This document shows positions 47,886 through 59,981 of a stretch of DNA of 64,000 nt, piece by piece. This DNA is from Lagopus muta (lineage: Eukaryota > Chordata > Aves > Galliformes > Phasianidae). Below the pieces are notes generated by a model, which ran no database searches, was not told the DNA's origin, and saw only the letters and a list, made by a program, of their open reading frames with translations. Numbering within the stretch: the stretch's first letter is position 1; each line of letters opens with the position of its first letter. The position numbers and the translations under genes were made by a program. The stretch lies in the NCBI RefSeq assembly GCF_023343835.1, contig NC_064435.1, positions 64,366,134-64,430,133 on the forward strand, read 5' to 3'.

Positions 47886-49847
47886 GTGATGTAAATTTGG
47901 AAAAGCAGGAAGCAGAGTGTATTGTTAAATAGATCTTGGAGATAGATTAATGGCCTGATGGCAGAAAGGATCTAGCATAAGGATCAGGGCCCTGTCTGTC
48001 CTTGATTTGTTCTTTTCCCCTCCTCTGCTACTCATGCTTTCATCCCTTCTGATCCAGTACCCGGAGCAATACTGGGAACCTTTCACTGACAAGAAGCATG
48101 TGCTGCTCGAGTTGGCCAGGGCGTTGAGTTAAAATCCACCAAATTGGTAAAGCGTGTTCCTAAGGCTTCAAGGAGAAGCAGCTCCCCAGAAGGGATGCGG
48201 GCTGAACTTACTCAGTTGTGCCCAAACCTGCAGTGCTCTGTAGCCTCACACGAGTGATGGATGAATCCTGGATGATTGCCCTGACATCTGAAGCCCTGCC
48301 TTTGAGACATGCCAGCCTTGACAGAGCCAAGCAGCTCAGTGTCAACCTCTTGCCCACAGATTCTTCTCCAGCAGCAGATGCAGCACTTAGGTGTATTTGC
48401 ACTGTTGTTCCAGATCATTCAGCAAAAAGGCAATTGTGGGTTATTGCCTTCATTTGCAATACGGTCAGGACAGGGATGCTGCTGCAGTTTCTGCTCTCCT
48501 TACCCAATAGCCTAGAGAGGAGGATGCTTCCCCCAACTCTTTGATATGGGCTTAGTCTCTTCTGCCTAACAGATTAAAGGACCTTTCCATTCTCCGGTGA
48601 GCATCCAAATCACCAGAATAGTGTGCAGTCCCCACTTGTTCTGTTGTCATAATTCATAGAAGGGTTAGGGAATTGGGAAGCTGCTAAGTGCAGTGAACAA
48701 AGTGTGCACATTAAGAGTGAAAGAGCAGGGTTCCATTGCTTTTTCCAGAAATCATCTATGTGGCTTATTTTTTTTTTTCTAGAAGCTATAAACAGTCCTT
48801 GTGAAGGTCACTGCCCCAGAGCAGTCTGCGTGTCCCACTGGCATTGTGTCCAGGAAATATACAGGGAAGATAGCTTTTGCATTCTCTGTCCCAGTATGGT
48901 ACTTCAGAAGGACACATCAAGGCCTGTGGAGAATTTGGCTTCCAATTCATCCTAAGATAAATTAGAAGAATGTGGAGACAGCTGCTGAAATAAACTGTTT
49001 GCAGATGAGATTTCCCTGAAACAGGCAGGGGTTTGACATGCCATTTCCCAAGGGTTATGAAAGCACAGGGCCAAACCAGCATAATTCCATGGAATATTTC
49101 CTGTGTCATTGGAAGGGTAGTAATAACTAACTCTCAATTTACAAAGCTCATGGGAAGGGGAGGAAATTGCACGTATTTGTTTCTTAGCACTGGTGTTTTG
49201 CACAGCCTGGTACAAGAGACGGAGGATAACAAATATCTGGCTGCTTGTGCTTTGCCATTGGCTTCAGTAACGAAAGGCTGTTTGAGAGGAGAACGAGGCT
49301 CATGCCTATAAGATGCTCTGCTTCATTTGTACATGAGAATGATGGCAGCCATTGGCTCTACATCTCTGTGTGTGACATACCTTCCAGAAGGGAGCAGTGT
49401 GAAGTAGTGAGTTATGATCTACTTATGTTCTCTGTTCCAAATATGAAGCCACCCTAATGTCCTATTTGTGCTTCACAGAATTAAGAATCACCCACAGAGT
49501 ATTTTATAAATTTACTTTATAGTATGGTATAAAGTTTATATATTTTATAATTTTTTCTCTTTGGCATAGCCTTATATTGACAAGGCAGCTTGTTCTGCAA
49601 TCCCAATGCATATCCATTTACCCTATTCTAAGTCCAGCACTTGGTGAGAGTCCTGACATTTCCTTTTTATTACTGATAGTATCAGACCCCACACCGCCTC
49701 TGTTGTCTCCCTGGAAAGAAGTGCTGCTCAGAGTTGCTCCTAGAGGCTGCCAGCTTTTTTTTTTCAGTTGGGAGCATTTTTGTCCAAAGCCGGAAGGCAG
49801 ACTCCCATTCACGAGTCTGCCTGCATATATTCAGCCCCACTGGGTTA
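47886..49847. other. Unannotated intergenic DNA
   Basis: About 2 kb with no recognised gene or repeat. Confidence 0.5.
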
Positions 49848-50068
49848 GGAAAAGGCTCTTCACTGCAGCGTGGTTAGACACTGGAACAGGCTCCTCAAAG
49901 CATCAAGGCAGTGGTCACAGCACTGAGCTGCCGGAGTTTGAGAAACATCTGGACAATGCTCTCAAATGTAGGGTTTGTTTGTTTGATTTTTGGGTGGTCC
50001 TATGTGGAGCCAGGAGTTGGACTTGATCCTTGTGGGCCCCTTTCAACTTGGGGTATTCTGTGTTCTTT
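49848..50068 (+). mobile_element. CR1 LINE 3' fragment (older subtype)
   Basis: Plus-strand CR1 3' region: GGCTCTTCACTGCAGCGTGG, GACACTGGAACAGGCTCCTC, AAACATCTGGACAATGCTCT, then CAGGAGTTGGACTTGATCCT and GGGCCCCTTTCAACTTGGGG. The wording GGAGTTGGACT...CCTTGTGGG marks a subtype different from its neighbours. A TTTG-rich insertion lies near 49972-49992. Confidence 0.9.
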
Positions 50069-51763
50069 GTTGGCTTAGCCACCTGGTGAGGGATGGAGCT
50101 GTAGTCACAGAGCAGGGGAAGTGCATGCTGTACAGTTTCTTGACACTCTGTAAGCAGCAGTGGCCTAAAGGCATTGCTCTATTAACCACTCTAATTGTTT
50201 GAGCCGGTTTCAGAGCAGAGACAAACTCTTCTGTGTGGATGGGGTCCCTCCTTCCCTCTCTTTTGTGAACATGCAGGGACTACCAGCACCCAGCTTCCAA
50301 GCTGGAAGATGTGAGAGGATTTGGCCAACAGAGCAGCATGTTAACAGATCCTTAATTCTGTCCCCTCTGTCCTCTCAGTGCACATAGTGAGCTGAAACAC
50401 AGTATGCAGGTGATGTGTGCGTGATGACCTCTATGTCCTGGGAGAAGTGAATCAAGAGTGTAGGAAAACTGCTGTCCTTTAGAACATGGATGTGATCACA
50501 GCCTAAATTCAGACATTCCCTGTTACTCATTGCTCCCATTAAAAGGTAGGAAGCAGTCTTGAGGAATTCCAAATTTTTACATTGAGAACTTTCTGGTGTG
50601 TGATCTACGTTGAAACATTAAGTTCGTACATTTAGGGTACTTCTCTGTTTGATGCAAAGTCTGCTTTGGAGCCAAGGCTTAGAGAGAAAAGAGATACTGT
50701 TTGCATGTGCAACGCATGGTGTAAACAATTTCTTCACTTGAGATAAGAGTAAATTTGCATGTGAGATTTGGGATGCTGGAGAAGACTTTGGATAGCCCAT
50801 GAACTAGTGCAGCTGGCTGCAGTGCTGTGCTGGATATACTGCAGCCAAGTGACAGGCACAGCGCTCACAAGCAGCTGGCAGGAGATAATGCCCAGAGAAT
50901 GTGTTTGCAAACAGTAAACACGCTGAGTGCCCGAACCAACTTATCTAGTCTGCTGCCACTTCAGGTTTTATATACCAATTATTGATTTTAGGTTACAGTG
51001 TCAGAGAAAATGCTGTTCTGTTTTTAACGTGTGTGACCTCAGAGGTCTTAAACCGCATACAGCTATACAAGCCATACTTAGCAGTAGTTTAAGCAGTTAG
51101 TTATTATTATTAGATTTCCCAAGAGATTATTGCTATTGCTGTCTGTAGGCTGTGATTTACAATAGGGTAATCAACTGAAAAGACTGCATTCAGTACAGCT
51201 TCTCAGATAGTAGAAAACCGAGCCAAGCAACACTTACAGATATCAAATGGACTTCAGTGATTTACTGCATGATGTATTACTCTGTTGAAGCCCACCCACC
51301 CAGCAGAGAAAAAGTGGTTTGTAATTGCGACACACACACTAAAATGAGGGAAATAATGGATTTCTTCAAATTCTAGTAATAGCTGTATCACCATCCTGGC
51401 GCTGTTTAGAAGTAATGCAGAATACCGCTTGACTGTTCTTGGTTAACAGAGCACAAAGTCAGTTGTCAGTTGTTTTTATTTTTCCTGGAACCTAACATCG
51501 TCTGTAAGGCTTCTTCCCCGAAGTGCTTCAGAATGAAAAAGCTATGTGCTATTTTGTCTGGGTACATAAACCACGTACATTAGAGGCAATTTTAAGTTTT
51601 CTAGAAATAAATTATTGTTGGATTAATTTACTACCTTACATCTTCAGGGAAAAAAAAATAATTATGCAGTGAGTTTGAGCTTTATTCTTAACAGAAGGGA
51701 TTTACTAAAGCTTTTTAATCTTATGGTAGTTCATTTATACTTTGATATTTTTCATTATTAAGA
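50069..51763. other. Unannotated AT-rich DNA
   Basis: No gene or repeat recognised. Confidence 0.5.
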
Positions 51764-52285
51764 AGTCATAGAGTCATTAAAGTTGGGAAAGACCACTAAG
51801 ATCATCTAGTCTAACCGCCAACCCATGCCCACTGACCACGTCCTGCAGTGCCACATCCATACAGTTCTTGAATACCTCCGTGGACGGTGACTTCACCATC
51901 TCCTTGGGCAGCCTGTTCCACTGTCTCATCTCATCACTCTTTCAAAGAAGTTTTTACAAATATCCAAAGAGAACCTTCCCTGGCACAACTGAAGGCCGTT
52001 ACTTTTCATCCTGTCACCATTACCTGGGAGAAGAGGGTCAATAGTCCCTCACCAAACCTCCTTTCAGGTAGCTGTAGAGAACAATAAGGTCTCTCCGGAG
52101 CCTCCTCTTGTCCAGACTAAGCAATTCCAGTTCCCTCAGCCCTTCCCTATAAGACTTGTCCTCCAGACCCCTCACAGCTTTGTTGCCCTTCTCTGGACAC
52201 ACTCCAATGCCTCAATGTCTTTCTTGTAGTGAGGGACCCAAAACTGAACGCAGAACTCAAGGTGCAGCCTCGCCAGTGCAGAGCC
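51764..52285 (-). mobile_element. CR1 LINE 3' fragment, 520 bp
   Basis: Antisense CR1: AGTCATAGAGTCATTAAAGT, CCACTGACCACGTCCTGCAG, CTCCTTGGGCAGCCTGTTCC, AATAAGGTCTCTCCGGAGCC, and TTGCCCTTCTCTGGACACAC to CTCAAGGTGCAGCCTCGCC. It covers the 3' UTR and the distal RT coding region. 5'-truncated near 52285. Confidence 0.94.
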
Positions 52286-54969
52286 CTCTGCTTTGCACTT
52301 ACTTTAGTCACCTTGTGCTGTAAGAGCTTTGAGACTTGCTGGTCTCAGTCAAAAAAGATGAAGGCATGTCTCCCTGCACACACACCTGCTACTCTTATCT
52401 GTGAAAGACTATATGGAGCAATGCTATGGGGTTCTACAATGCTTTCAGAAGAGAAAATGGGAATATAGGACAGTGAAACAGCAGGGCTCCAAAATGAGCA
52501 GTGCCTCTCTAAATTGCACTTTGGTGATCTTCAGGATATGGGGCTAAGGCAGGGGAAAAGGCAGAGGCAGGGAGCTTTCAAGCGCGGAACTGCTGTACAG
52601 ACTAGCAGGGAAGCAGCAAGGAAGGAGCCGAGGCAATCCTGCTCTCCCATCTGGAAAGGGATGGGAAGGGTGGAGGCAGCAGCCACGGCTGCTGGGGAAG
52701 CTGCTGCTCTCAGCTGTCTGCAGCACACGCCTTCCCTCTGGAAATGCTGCTGCCAGCATTGCTGCCCCACAAACTGCAGGCTGAAGCCATCCACATCTGT
52801 AGTATGTAGCATACCCAGGTGATACTTTCTAGGCAGTAATATCTGTACATCAACAGATTGGTCACTGCTGTGACTGCTGGCTTTTTCACTTTACACGTGT
52901 GTCAGCAGTATTTGTCGAAACATATTTTCCCAAAGTCTGAAATGGTATTTGTCATTGCTTGTCATTTTGAATGTCTTTCTTTAGTCCCCTCTGCAATTTA
53001 AATTCAGTTTCTTTTATTTATGTCCTGGAATTACTCTTAAATATAAATGCACGTCTCAATTTTCACTTCTTCTGAGGCTGACAATAATACATACTTCAAA
53101 AATAGTCTGTGGCACAGAGTAGTTCTTCACTTATCCATATTTTCTGCTCTGTACAGCAATGCTGCTGTTGTGCAGTTCTCTCCCAGAAGCCACTGATGAG
53201 AGCAGCAGCCCAAACACTATTCCCAAAAAGAGCTTAGTTGGACTGATCAACACATTGGCTACTGGATCTTTTCTGTTCTCACTTTCCTGCTCAAACAAAT
53301 ACCTTTTAACTGCTGCACATAGTAAACTGCTGTTGATCAGTGTAAAATTGCATGGTTTCAGTGGCTGACTTTAAACGAATACTGCACAGCCTAGTAAGTG
53401 GAGTGCTGCATACCAAGAAAAGAGGGCCTGCAGCAAACAAAGTTAAAAACAAGGAGTGAGATGGGAATCCAGTAGCCATGGCATGGCTAGAAAGCACTGA
53501 GGAGTCGATAACGTTTTTGCCAAACCTAAGAGCCACGTTTACTTATGTGATGCCAATTCATCAAGACACTTAGGTTTTGAAAATGGATTGCATGAAGACC
53601 GTTCAGTAGAAATTAGCTGGGAAAAGTAACACTTTTGCATTCAGTGCAGGAGTGCCTGGAACACTTCTGACAGGGAGGGAGCCTGTGCTCCTAAACAGTC
53701 ATTCTCAAAGAATGCTGAAAATATTTGTGGGAGAGAATAAGCTGGTGAAATCTCATTTTCTAAGCTGGTGTCTGTTTACTTAAAGCAGAAGTGATCTTAG
53801 AGCAGTTCTGCGTTTGCTTTTCATATTAATGTTAAGCTTATCTTATAAACTTATCTTCTATTAAAATAGCCATTATAAAACTCAAATGCAAAGAGAATGT
53901 GGCTTGGATGCCTACTGGCATGAAGGAAAATATCCTGTCCTATTATTTTTTGTTCTGTGATACAGTTGCAGCATTATCTGGTATCCAGATCTTTGACAGA
54001 TCTATTGTAAGCATGTCAAAGACTTTTCAAATTATTTTGTTGTTGTAAATATTAGATCACCAAAAACAAGGAATGAGTCCCACATACATTCACTGAACAA
54101 TGTACCCCATTGTTAAGCTATTTTTCCTGTTTTAGAGTTGAGATTAAACTACTGTTATTTATTCTTTCAATGAGAAAACGTCTGTTCCAATAATTATCAT
54201 TGCTATAGAAATGTGCATTGAAGATGCAGTTTAGACATTAACTCGTCCCTATGTGTGCTCCTTGTGCCCTCCAAGAGGGGACCTGCGTAATGTCACGATG
54301 TCCATGATGGAACTTGGATGAAGTAAGGACTGCCCGCGTCCCCCCCAGCTTAGTTTCAGGAAATCACGATTGTTTCTGATGTCAGCAAGTACTTGTCAGC
54401 CCCCAGCAAGAGGCTGAGCTCTCCTTCCTTCTCCTTTCTCTGACCTTCAGTTGCTCTCACGTACTCTCCTGTTACTTCAGAGTGCAAAGGTCAGTGCCCT
54501 CATCTAGGAGGTCCTGCCTTGCTGAAGACTATCTGAGTGCCAGAATGCTGCTGGCAGAGGAATTCCTGCTATTATTGCATCTTTCCTAAAAAGTTTGGGA
54601 AATAAGTACTTTTTCTGTACTGATTAGTAATAATGATGAACCAACCAGCAGAGGCAGAACAGCTGAGTTGGGAAGGAAGCACTCAAAAAATACCAAGTGT
54701 CACAACTAAGAGTTTCCTGGTGATGTGGCTTGAGTCTATTATACATACACATAAAGATATTTTAAATGACTTTGAGTCCACCTTTATGTATGCCGACTGT
54801 TCTTCAATGAAGCTTCAATGTGAAGCTGTTCACAGTGCTCTGTACCATAAGCATTCATCCCAATAGCAGCACTTAGCTGGTATGTTAACTTGGATTTTTA
54901 CAGGTGGGATGAGCTTCTTCATAGCCAAATGGAAAGCACATCTGCAAGGCAGGTCTTGGAAGCTGGAAT
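52286..54969. other. Unannotated intergenic DNA before INO80C
   Basis: About 2.7 kb with no recognised gene or interspersed repeat. The 52514-52822 part is GC-richer and opens frames on both strands without any known domain. This is the spacer downstream of the INO80C poly(A) signals. Confidence 0.5.
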
Positions 54970-55350
54970 GTCTTGGAACTTTTTCCTTTATTTAACTGGC
55001 TGTTTATTCTTCTGAGCCAGATCAGTACTTTATAAATAGAGTGGGAATGAAATCCTGTCTCTAAAGAAATATAACATATAACTTGGACGTTATGGTGCCG
55101 ATCCATGTCCTTAAGGTCTTAAGTTACCTTGGCCACCAAACCAAATTGCTTACAAAATGGAAAAGTAACAAATGTAAGTATTTGTCAGAATTAAATCCAC
55201 ATGTTCATTCAAATCCGTGTGTCATCAACAACTTCCAGATGTAAATATCAATGGAGAGTTTGAAGGAACCTCAATCCTGCAGGCAGTCTCTGTCATAATT
55301 CTCAAACCTAGCACCATTTCAGAGGTGACACACAGTAATACTTGGTCTTT
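54970..55350 (-). other. INO80C: INO80C 3' UTR (predicted)
   Basis: The sequence after the TGA stop runs to two closely spaced polyadenylation hexamers, giving a predicted 3' UTR of about 380 nt. The end is inferred from signal position only, and later hexamers could be used instead. No repeat was recognised inside it. Confidence 0.6.
54987..55008 (-). terminator. Tandem AATAAA poly(A) signals of INO80C
   Basis: On the minus strand AATAAA occurs at 55003-55008 and again at 54987-54992, 16 bp apart. Cleavage would be expected at roughly 54965-54980. A T/G-containing stretch (GATGTGCTTT) lies further downstream on the minus strand. This is the first such pair after the stop codon. Confidence 0.6.
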
Positions 55351-55482
55351 TCAGGAAACAATGCTCGTTGCTTTCCTTAGAGCCAGGTATCCTGTAACCA
55401 CATCTGAAGGCAGCATCCGAATATAGGCAAATTCTTCAATAGTACTAAATCTCAGCTTGCTCTGGGGATCTGTGTAATTTGC
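55351..55482 (-). CDS. INO80C: INO80C terminal coding exon with stop codon
   Basis: The final coding exon carries 43 codons and a TGA stop at 55351-55353. It starts ANYTDPQSKLRFSTIEEF, the core of the YL1 C-terminal domain, and continues AYIRMLPSDVVTGYLALRK to end ATSIVS. The human protein as I remember it reads YIRRLPSD here and ends SIVP, so R to M and P to S are the visible differences. The acceptor is TTCTTTTTCAG ending at 55483. With the two upstream exons, about the last 103 residues of a roughly 190-residue protein are encoded. There is no frameshift or premature stop, so this looks like a functional gene and not a processed copy, which would lack introns. Confidence 0.96.
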   Translation of the reverse strand, partial: ANYTDPQSKLRFSTIEEFAYIRMLPSDVVTGYLALRKATSIVS

Positions 55483-58400
55483 CTGAAAAAGAAGCAGCAG
55501 AGAAGATACTGTTCAGATAAAATCTCAAATCAAAATACTCTAATAAAACACATAATTATGAGACCAGAAATTACTGACTTCCTTTTTTTTTTAGTAACAG
55601 TGCTGCTATTCTAGCATGTGACCAAAAGTTTGTATGTTTTCTTCCTCATGTCAAAATTTATGAGGAGTTAACTAACCCCTATAAAGTCACATTAGAAAAG
55701 CTTTAAACATCATAGAGGGCTGGAACAGTCTCATCCAAAACACTGCAAAAGAAATTCCCCAACTCTCTAAACTCACCCTAGCAACTCTGTGCCTTGTGCA
55801 GTCTCTCCCAAGGCAGCTCTCCAAACAATCAGGCTGCTGCCAGCAAATTGCCCAACAAAGAGGCTGAATTATGGGTGCTTGGATAGCTTTGGACTGATTT
55901 TTCTCTTCCTCAATACAACTTAGCTTTTAATTTACTTTAAAGTGGTTGCTAAAGCAAGAGAGTCTCAGCTTATGGTGCTGTGACTGAGCTGATAAGAAAT
56001 TTGAACTCCACTCTTTGCTTTGCTGCAGTCATCTGTTTTCAGGATAGAGCCTGGCCAGCTAGCCTTGGGCTCACATCCTCTGCTGCATTTGGGTCTCGAG
56101 TGCCTGGGAGCGGTGCCAATCTCATTCCATCCTCTCCCCTTCCCTGTCGCTACAGAAACCCTGAGCTCCTATGGACTCAGAGCAGCACAGGAGGCCGGGC
56201 TGGAGGATGGTAGGCTTGAAGGTACCCTCTCTCCACCTTCAGCCTCCAAGACAGCAGCGACATACTACCATTATATTCCAAAGTGCCAATGCCCCGCAAG
56301 TGTCCTGTGCTCCTTTCCTCAATGGGAGTTGGTGGTGAGGCACAGGCAGCTGAAATCTCTTGAGACGCTGCTAGTGAAGCCGAAAAGGCCAGGAAGGCAC
56401 AAAGTGTTATAGTGTTACAGCACACAGCCTTCCACCAGTTTTACCATGGAAAGGATACGTTGAGCGTGGAACAATTCACGTAATCGTCTGGCCTGATAAG
56501 GCTTAGCAGAAAATGAGGTGTTATTTGTAGCATGTCTCGTTACAAAGAAATGCAATAAGGTTAATTAAACGTAGGCAGCTAGCAGGCAAGCCATCAATTC
56601 ATTTCCAGACAAATGGCAAAGTTAGGACATCAGAAGTAAATTTATTCCTGGTGGTAACTTTATGGCTATAGCAGGTGTTAATTTACTTTTATTTCACATT
56701 TTAAATTTGGCCTTAGGTATCTAAAGAAAAGCTAAGCAAGCAGGCTGCTTCTCCAAAGTGCAAGACTCTGTAATAGACTGGCCAAACTATATCTGCAATT
56801 TGTGTTGCACATCAACCAATGTTAAAATTATGGCATTTCTTCACCATTCTTATACTTCACACTGGGCTGCATTGCTTGCACGCGTTAACATGACGTATGC
56901 GTGGTTTGGCAACTAATATATAGTAAGTGTCACTAACTTAACCTAGTGCTTCAGCAAAAACTACAAGGCAATAGCAAAGTGAAGAGGATTTTACAGAGAC
57001 AGAACTCTGCTGTACTGTAAAGTTAAGTCAAAGACCACAAATACGTGCTCTTCAAATACAATAAATTATCTTGATCTGTTTCTATAGTAAAAAGGAAGAG
57101 ATGTTCAAATATTTGAAGTTTTTAAAATCTGCTCTACATTGAATTACTGTGTTTTGCATGTTAATACATCTAAATACTCATCTTGCAACTTTGGAAATAG
57201 TAGTTTTATTTTGCAATGTCAATATAATAGGTAATAGCTTTTGAGTTCTAGGCTGCTTTACAAAGATAAATTGACTGCTCTGCTTAGACCAATGGTAAAT
57301 TTAATTCCATTTGTGTTACACAGAGAAAGAGAAGAGAATCAATAGAATTTAATTGTGGCAGTTAATATAACTGCAGATGTACTGATGAGAGTATTTTAAT
57401 GCACTTCTCTTTTTTTTGTACCTGCTAGACCATTTAATTCTTTCCTAAATGAGTAATGCTAAGGAATTTATTTTACTTTTTTTTTTTCTTTCTCCACGGG
57501 GAATCCAGCATTCCCATACAAAATACAATCTTATACAAAGGCTTTCAGATTTCAAATAGAAAATATCAGGACATTCTTCTTATACTGGATTTCTAAGATA
57601 TTCTATTACTCCACATATCTTCCTAGTAGAAATCTTTAAAATAAATTTAGTGCTTCTTAGGCAACATTTCTGGCTCAGCAATTTAGAGGACACACTGTCT
57701 CAGTTATCTTTCTCAATACAAAAGACTTTTTTTAAACATGGTATTTTTTACCAGAGTCTGGGGTAACCTCACAAGCTGTGTAAAATAGGAAATGAGCCAC
57801 ACTGCGATTTGAGGGTGGAATTTATTTTTTTTGAAAGTGGAAAGGCCAGAGGAAAAAAAAAACACAAACCCAGCACTGAATGGAATCTTACAGAATGGAG
57901 ATTATTTACACTAAGTTCAATAGTTAATATAGAACAATGTGTAGATCACTGATGGAAAGCAAAAGCTAGTAAAGGAAAGTTGGGGAGTAGAAGTCTGCTT
58001 CCAGTGGCCAGCCTGCCCCATGGCTGTCAGGGACGCTCTTCACTTACACCTGCACCGTCATCTTGCTGTAGCTGTGATGACTGATTGGCTTTGCAACCCA
58101 TCAAAGGCTGGTGCTGGGAAGAACTGGTTGGTTCCTTGGACGTGGGGCAGACAAGGATTTAATCCTTTATGCCTTCTGCCCCATTTTAGCCCAGCAGAGG
58201 TGCTGTTGCAGTTTTAACAGCACCTGTTGTGAATGCCACTTGCAAAGCAATGCTAAGAGGAGAGTAGAGGAAAAAGAGGGAGATCTTGTTTTCCCATTTC
58301 CTTCTGAACAGTGAGTTACCAGCCTCGATCCAAGCAACTCATTTCCCTTCCAAATCATGTTTGGAGGCAGAGCTGAGAACATGCCACCTCCTAGGAGGCT

Positions 58401-59913
58401 TTTCTAAATGTGTTACTTGAAAAAGTCAAAGATGATAGATGTTGTCAAATCAAAAACTCAAATGTTAGGATGTGAAGGATTACCGTTGGCTCTACAGCTG
58501 TTCTTTGGTCCCCCTGTGCTGTGAATCCACTCTCAGGCAGCCCTCAATTAAGTGCTCACCCATTGTTTTCCCAACAGGGACTTTTATCTAATTCGGTACA
58601 CAGAATGCAAGGTGCCCACTTAGTAAGAATGTGTTTAATCCTTTGTTTTATCTGCACCATACAGTGAATATTGCCAGCTGATGCACATCGCTCAAATCTC
58701 ACTCTGAAGGTGGAACTGTTAACTTTATAAGGAGCATTATAGTGTTAACATACATCAACATACCATTTACAGGCATCCCTATGAGGTAACATCATCTCTG
58801 TGAGGTGGGATAGTGCCCTAGTAGGGATTCAACTGAGGGAAGGGACCCAGAGAATCTGTATAAGGCTATCTGAAGTTACAAAGTTCTTGTCGTTGTAGTT
58901 ATTTAGTGTAACCATTACTTAGTACTTTCTATAGTCTAAACTGCAACCTTCCTATTCTTTTCTGTTGTAGTAAATGCATGGGCTTCTGCGTAATCAATCA
59001 CTGAAAAGATGTAAACCTGAGTATTGGCAAAGTGAAAAGTTACTGTTATTAACACCTGTTTTAAGTAAAACAGGAACAGTATCAGCAGCAGATACAAAAT
59101 GTTTGTTGGGCAGAATTCAGGGACTTGACTCATGTTTCGTACCAACAGACTCTTCTAACAATTCAGGTGCCAAACTGCAACTGCCTTGACTTTTTGGAGC
59201 ACGTGCAAACCATAATTAAACCATAATTAAGGTCAAGTTAAGGTTTTTGTTTTGTTTTTAAACAACAAAAGCGTGGGAAGGAGCCTATCTGTGACACACA
59301 AGCAACCTATCTGCAAAACTCCAAGTTGCAGCACTGCAGCATGGGGCTATTCAAAATGCTTGAAAATCCATGCCCATGTGTTTGAAAGGAAGTTAGTGAG
59401 TAATGGTAACATTTTTTTTTTCAACCTGTGAAGACCGATAACATTTTGCATAATCTTGTTCTTGGGACATTGCTTAACCACCTTTCTGATACTTTCCCAA
59501 AAAGCTACAGTGAAAAAACCAAGACTCAGGGAAACACTGAGCATGGAAAGCTTCAGTGTGCTTAAAGCTTGGCAAAATTGAAGTCATGGAGAATATGGGG
59601 TGCCAGCTTTCATTGTAACAAAGCAGAGTTGAGAGGGATGGGGACCAGTGCAGACTCCACAGCTGGGAAGTGGTGTGATAGGAGCCAGCTGGCAGGGCAA
59701 GGTATTTAAGCTGCCCTGGCATCTGTTAAGATCCTGAGGACTTGGAGATGCTGGGATAGTATTTGGGGTTTGGCCCTAAATCACAGGACAATTATTAAGC
59801 GCAAGACTGAACAGCAGCCTCAGCATGTATGTTTCCTGCAGAGGCATGTACCAGTTTATTTAATTGTCGAAAGTTAAATGCCAATTTTGAAGAGAAAAAA
59901 ATACAATACTTAC
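55483..59913 (-). other. INO80C: INO80C last intron (4431 bp)
   Basis: A GTAAGT donor and TTTTTCAG acceptor bound the intron. No CR1 element was recognised in it, in contrast to the intergenic DNA to the left. It contains T-runs near 57477-57487 and an A-run near 57853, and a short duplicated AAACCATAATT at 59208-59230. Open frames inside it (for example near 56020-56412 and 58020-58217) resemble no protein I know and lack exon features. Confidence 0.85.
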
Positions 59914-59981
59914 TGGAAGTCCTGAAATGTCTGAATATTTCTTTGCAGGCTTAAAGGATGGAGGAGCGTCAATACTAAAGT
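59914..59981 (-). CDS. INO80C: INO80C coding exon (penultimate)
   Basis: This 68-bp exon supplies the last two bases of a tyrosine codon and then 22 codons reading FSIDAPPSFKPAKKYSDISGLP. The stretch KKYSDISGLP opens the YL1 C-terminal domain shared by INO80C/Ies6 and the YL1 (VPS72) histone chaperone family. The acceptor follows a pyrimidine tract (TTTCCCCCTAG) and the donor is a perfect GTAAGT at 59908-59913. The exon ends in phase 0, matching the next exon. It is too short for a simple ORF scan and is identified from protein similarity and splice sites. The intron from the upstream exon is 1707 bp. Confidence 0.95.

Noticed and set aside
49577..50026. 149-codon plus frame as a gene
   Set aside because: The right half is a CR1 3' fragment and the left half has no known domain or splice context.
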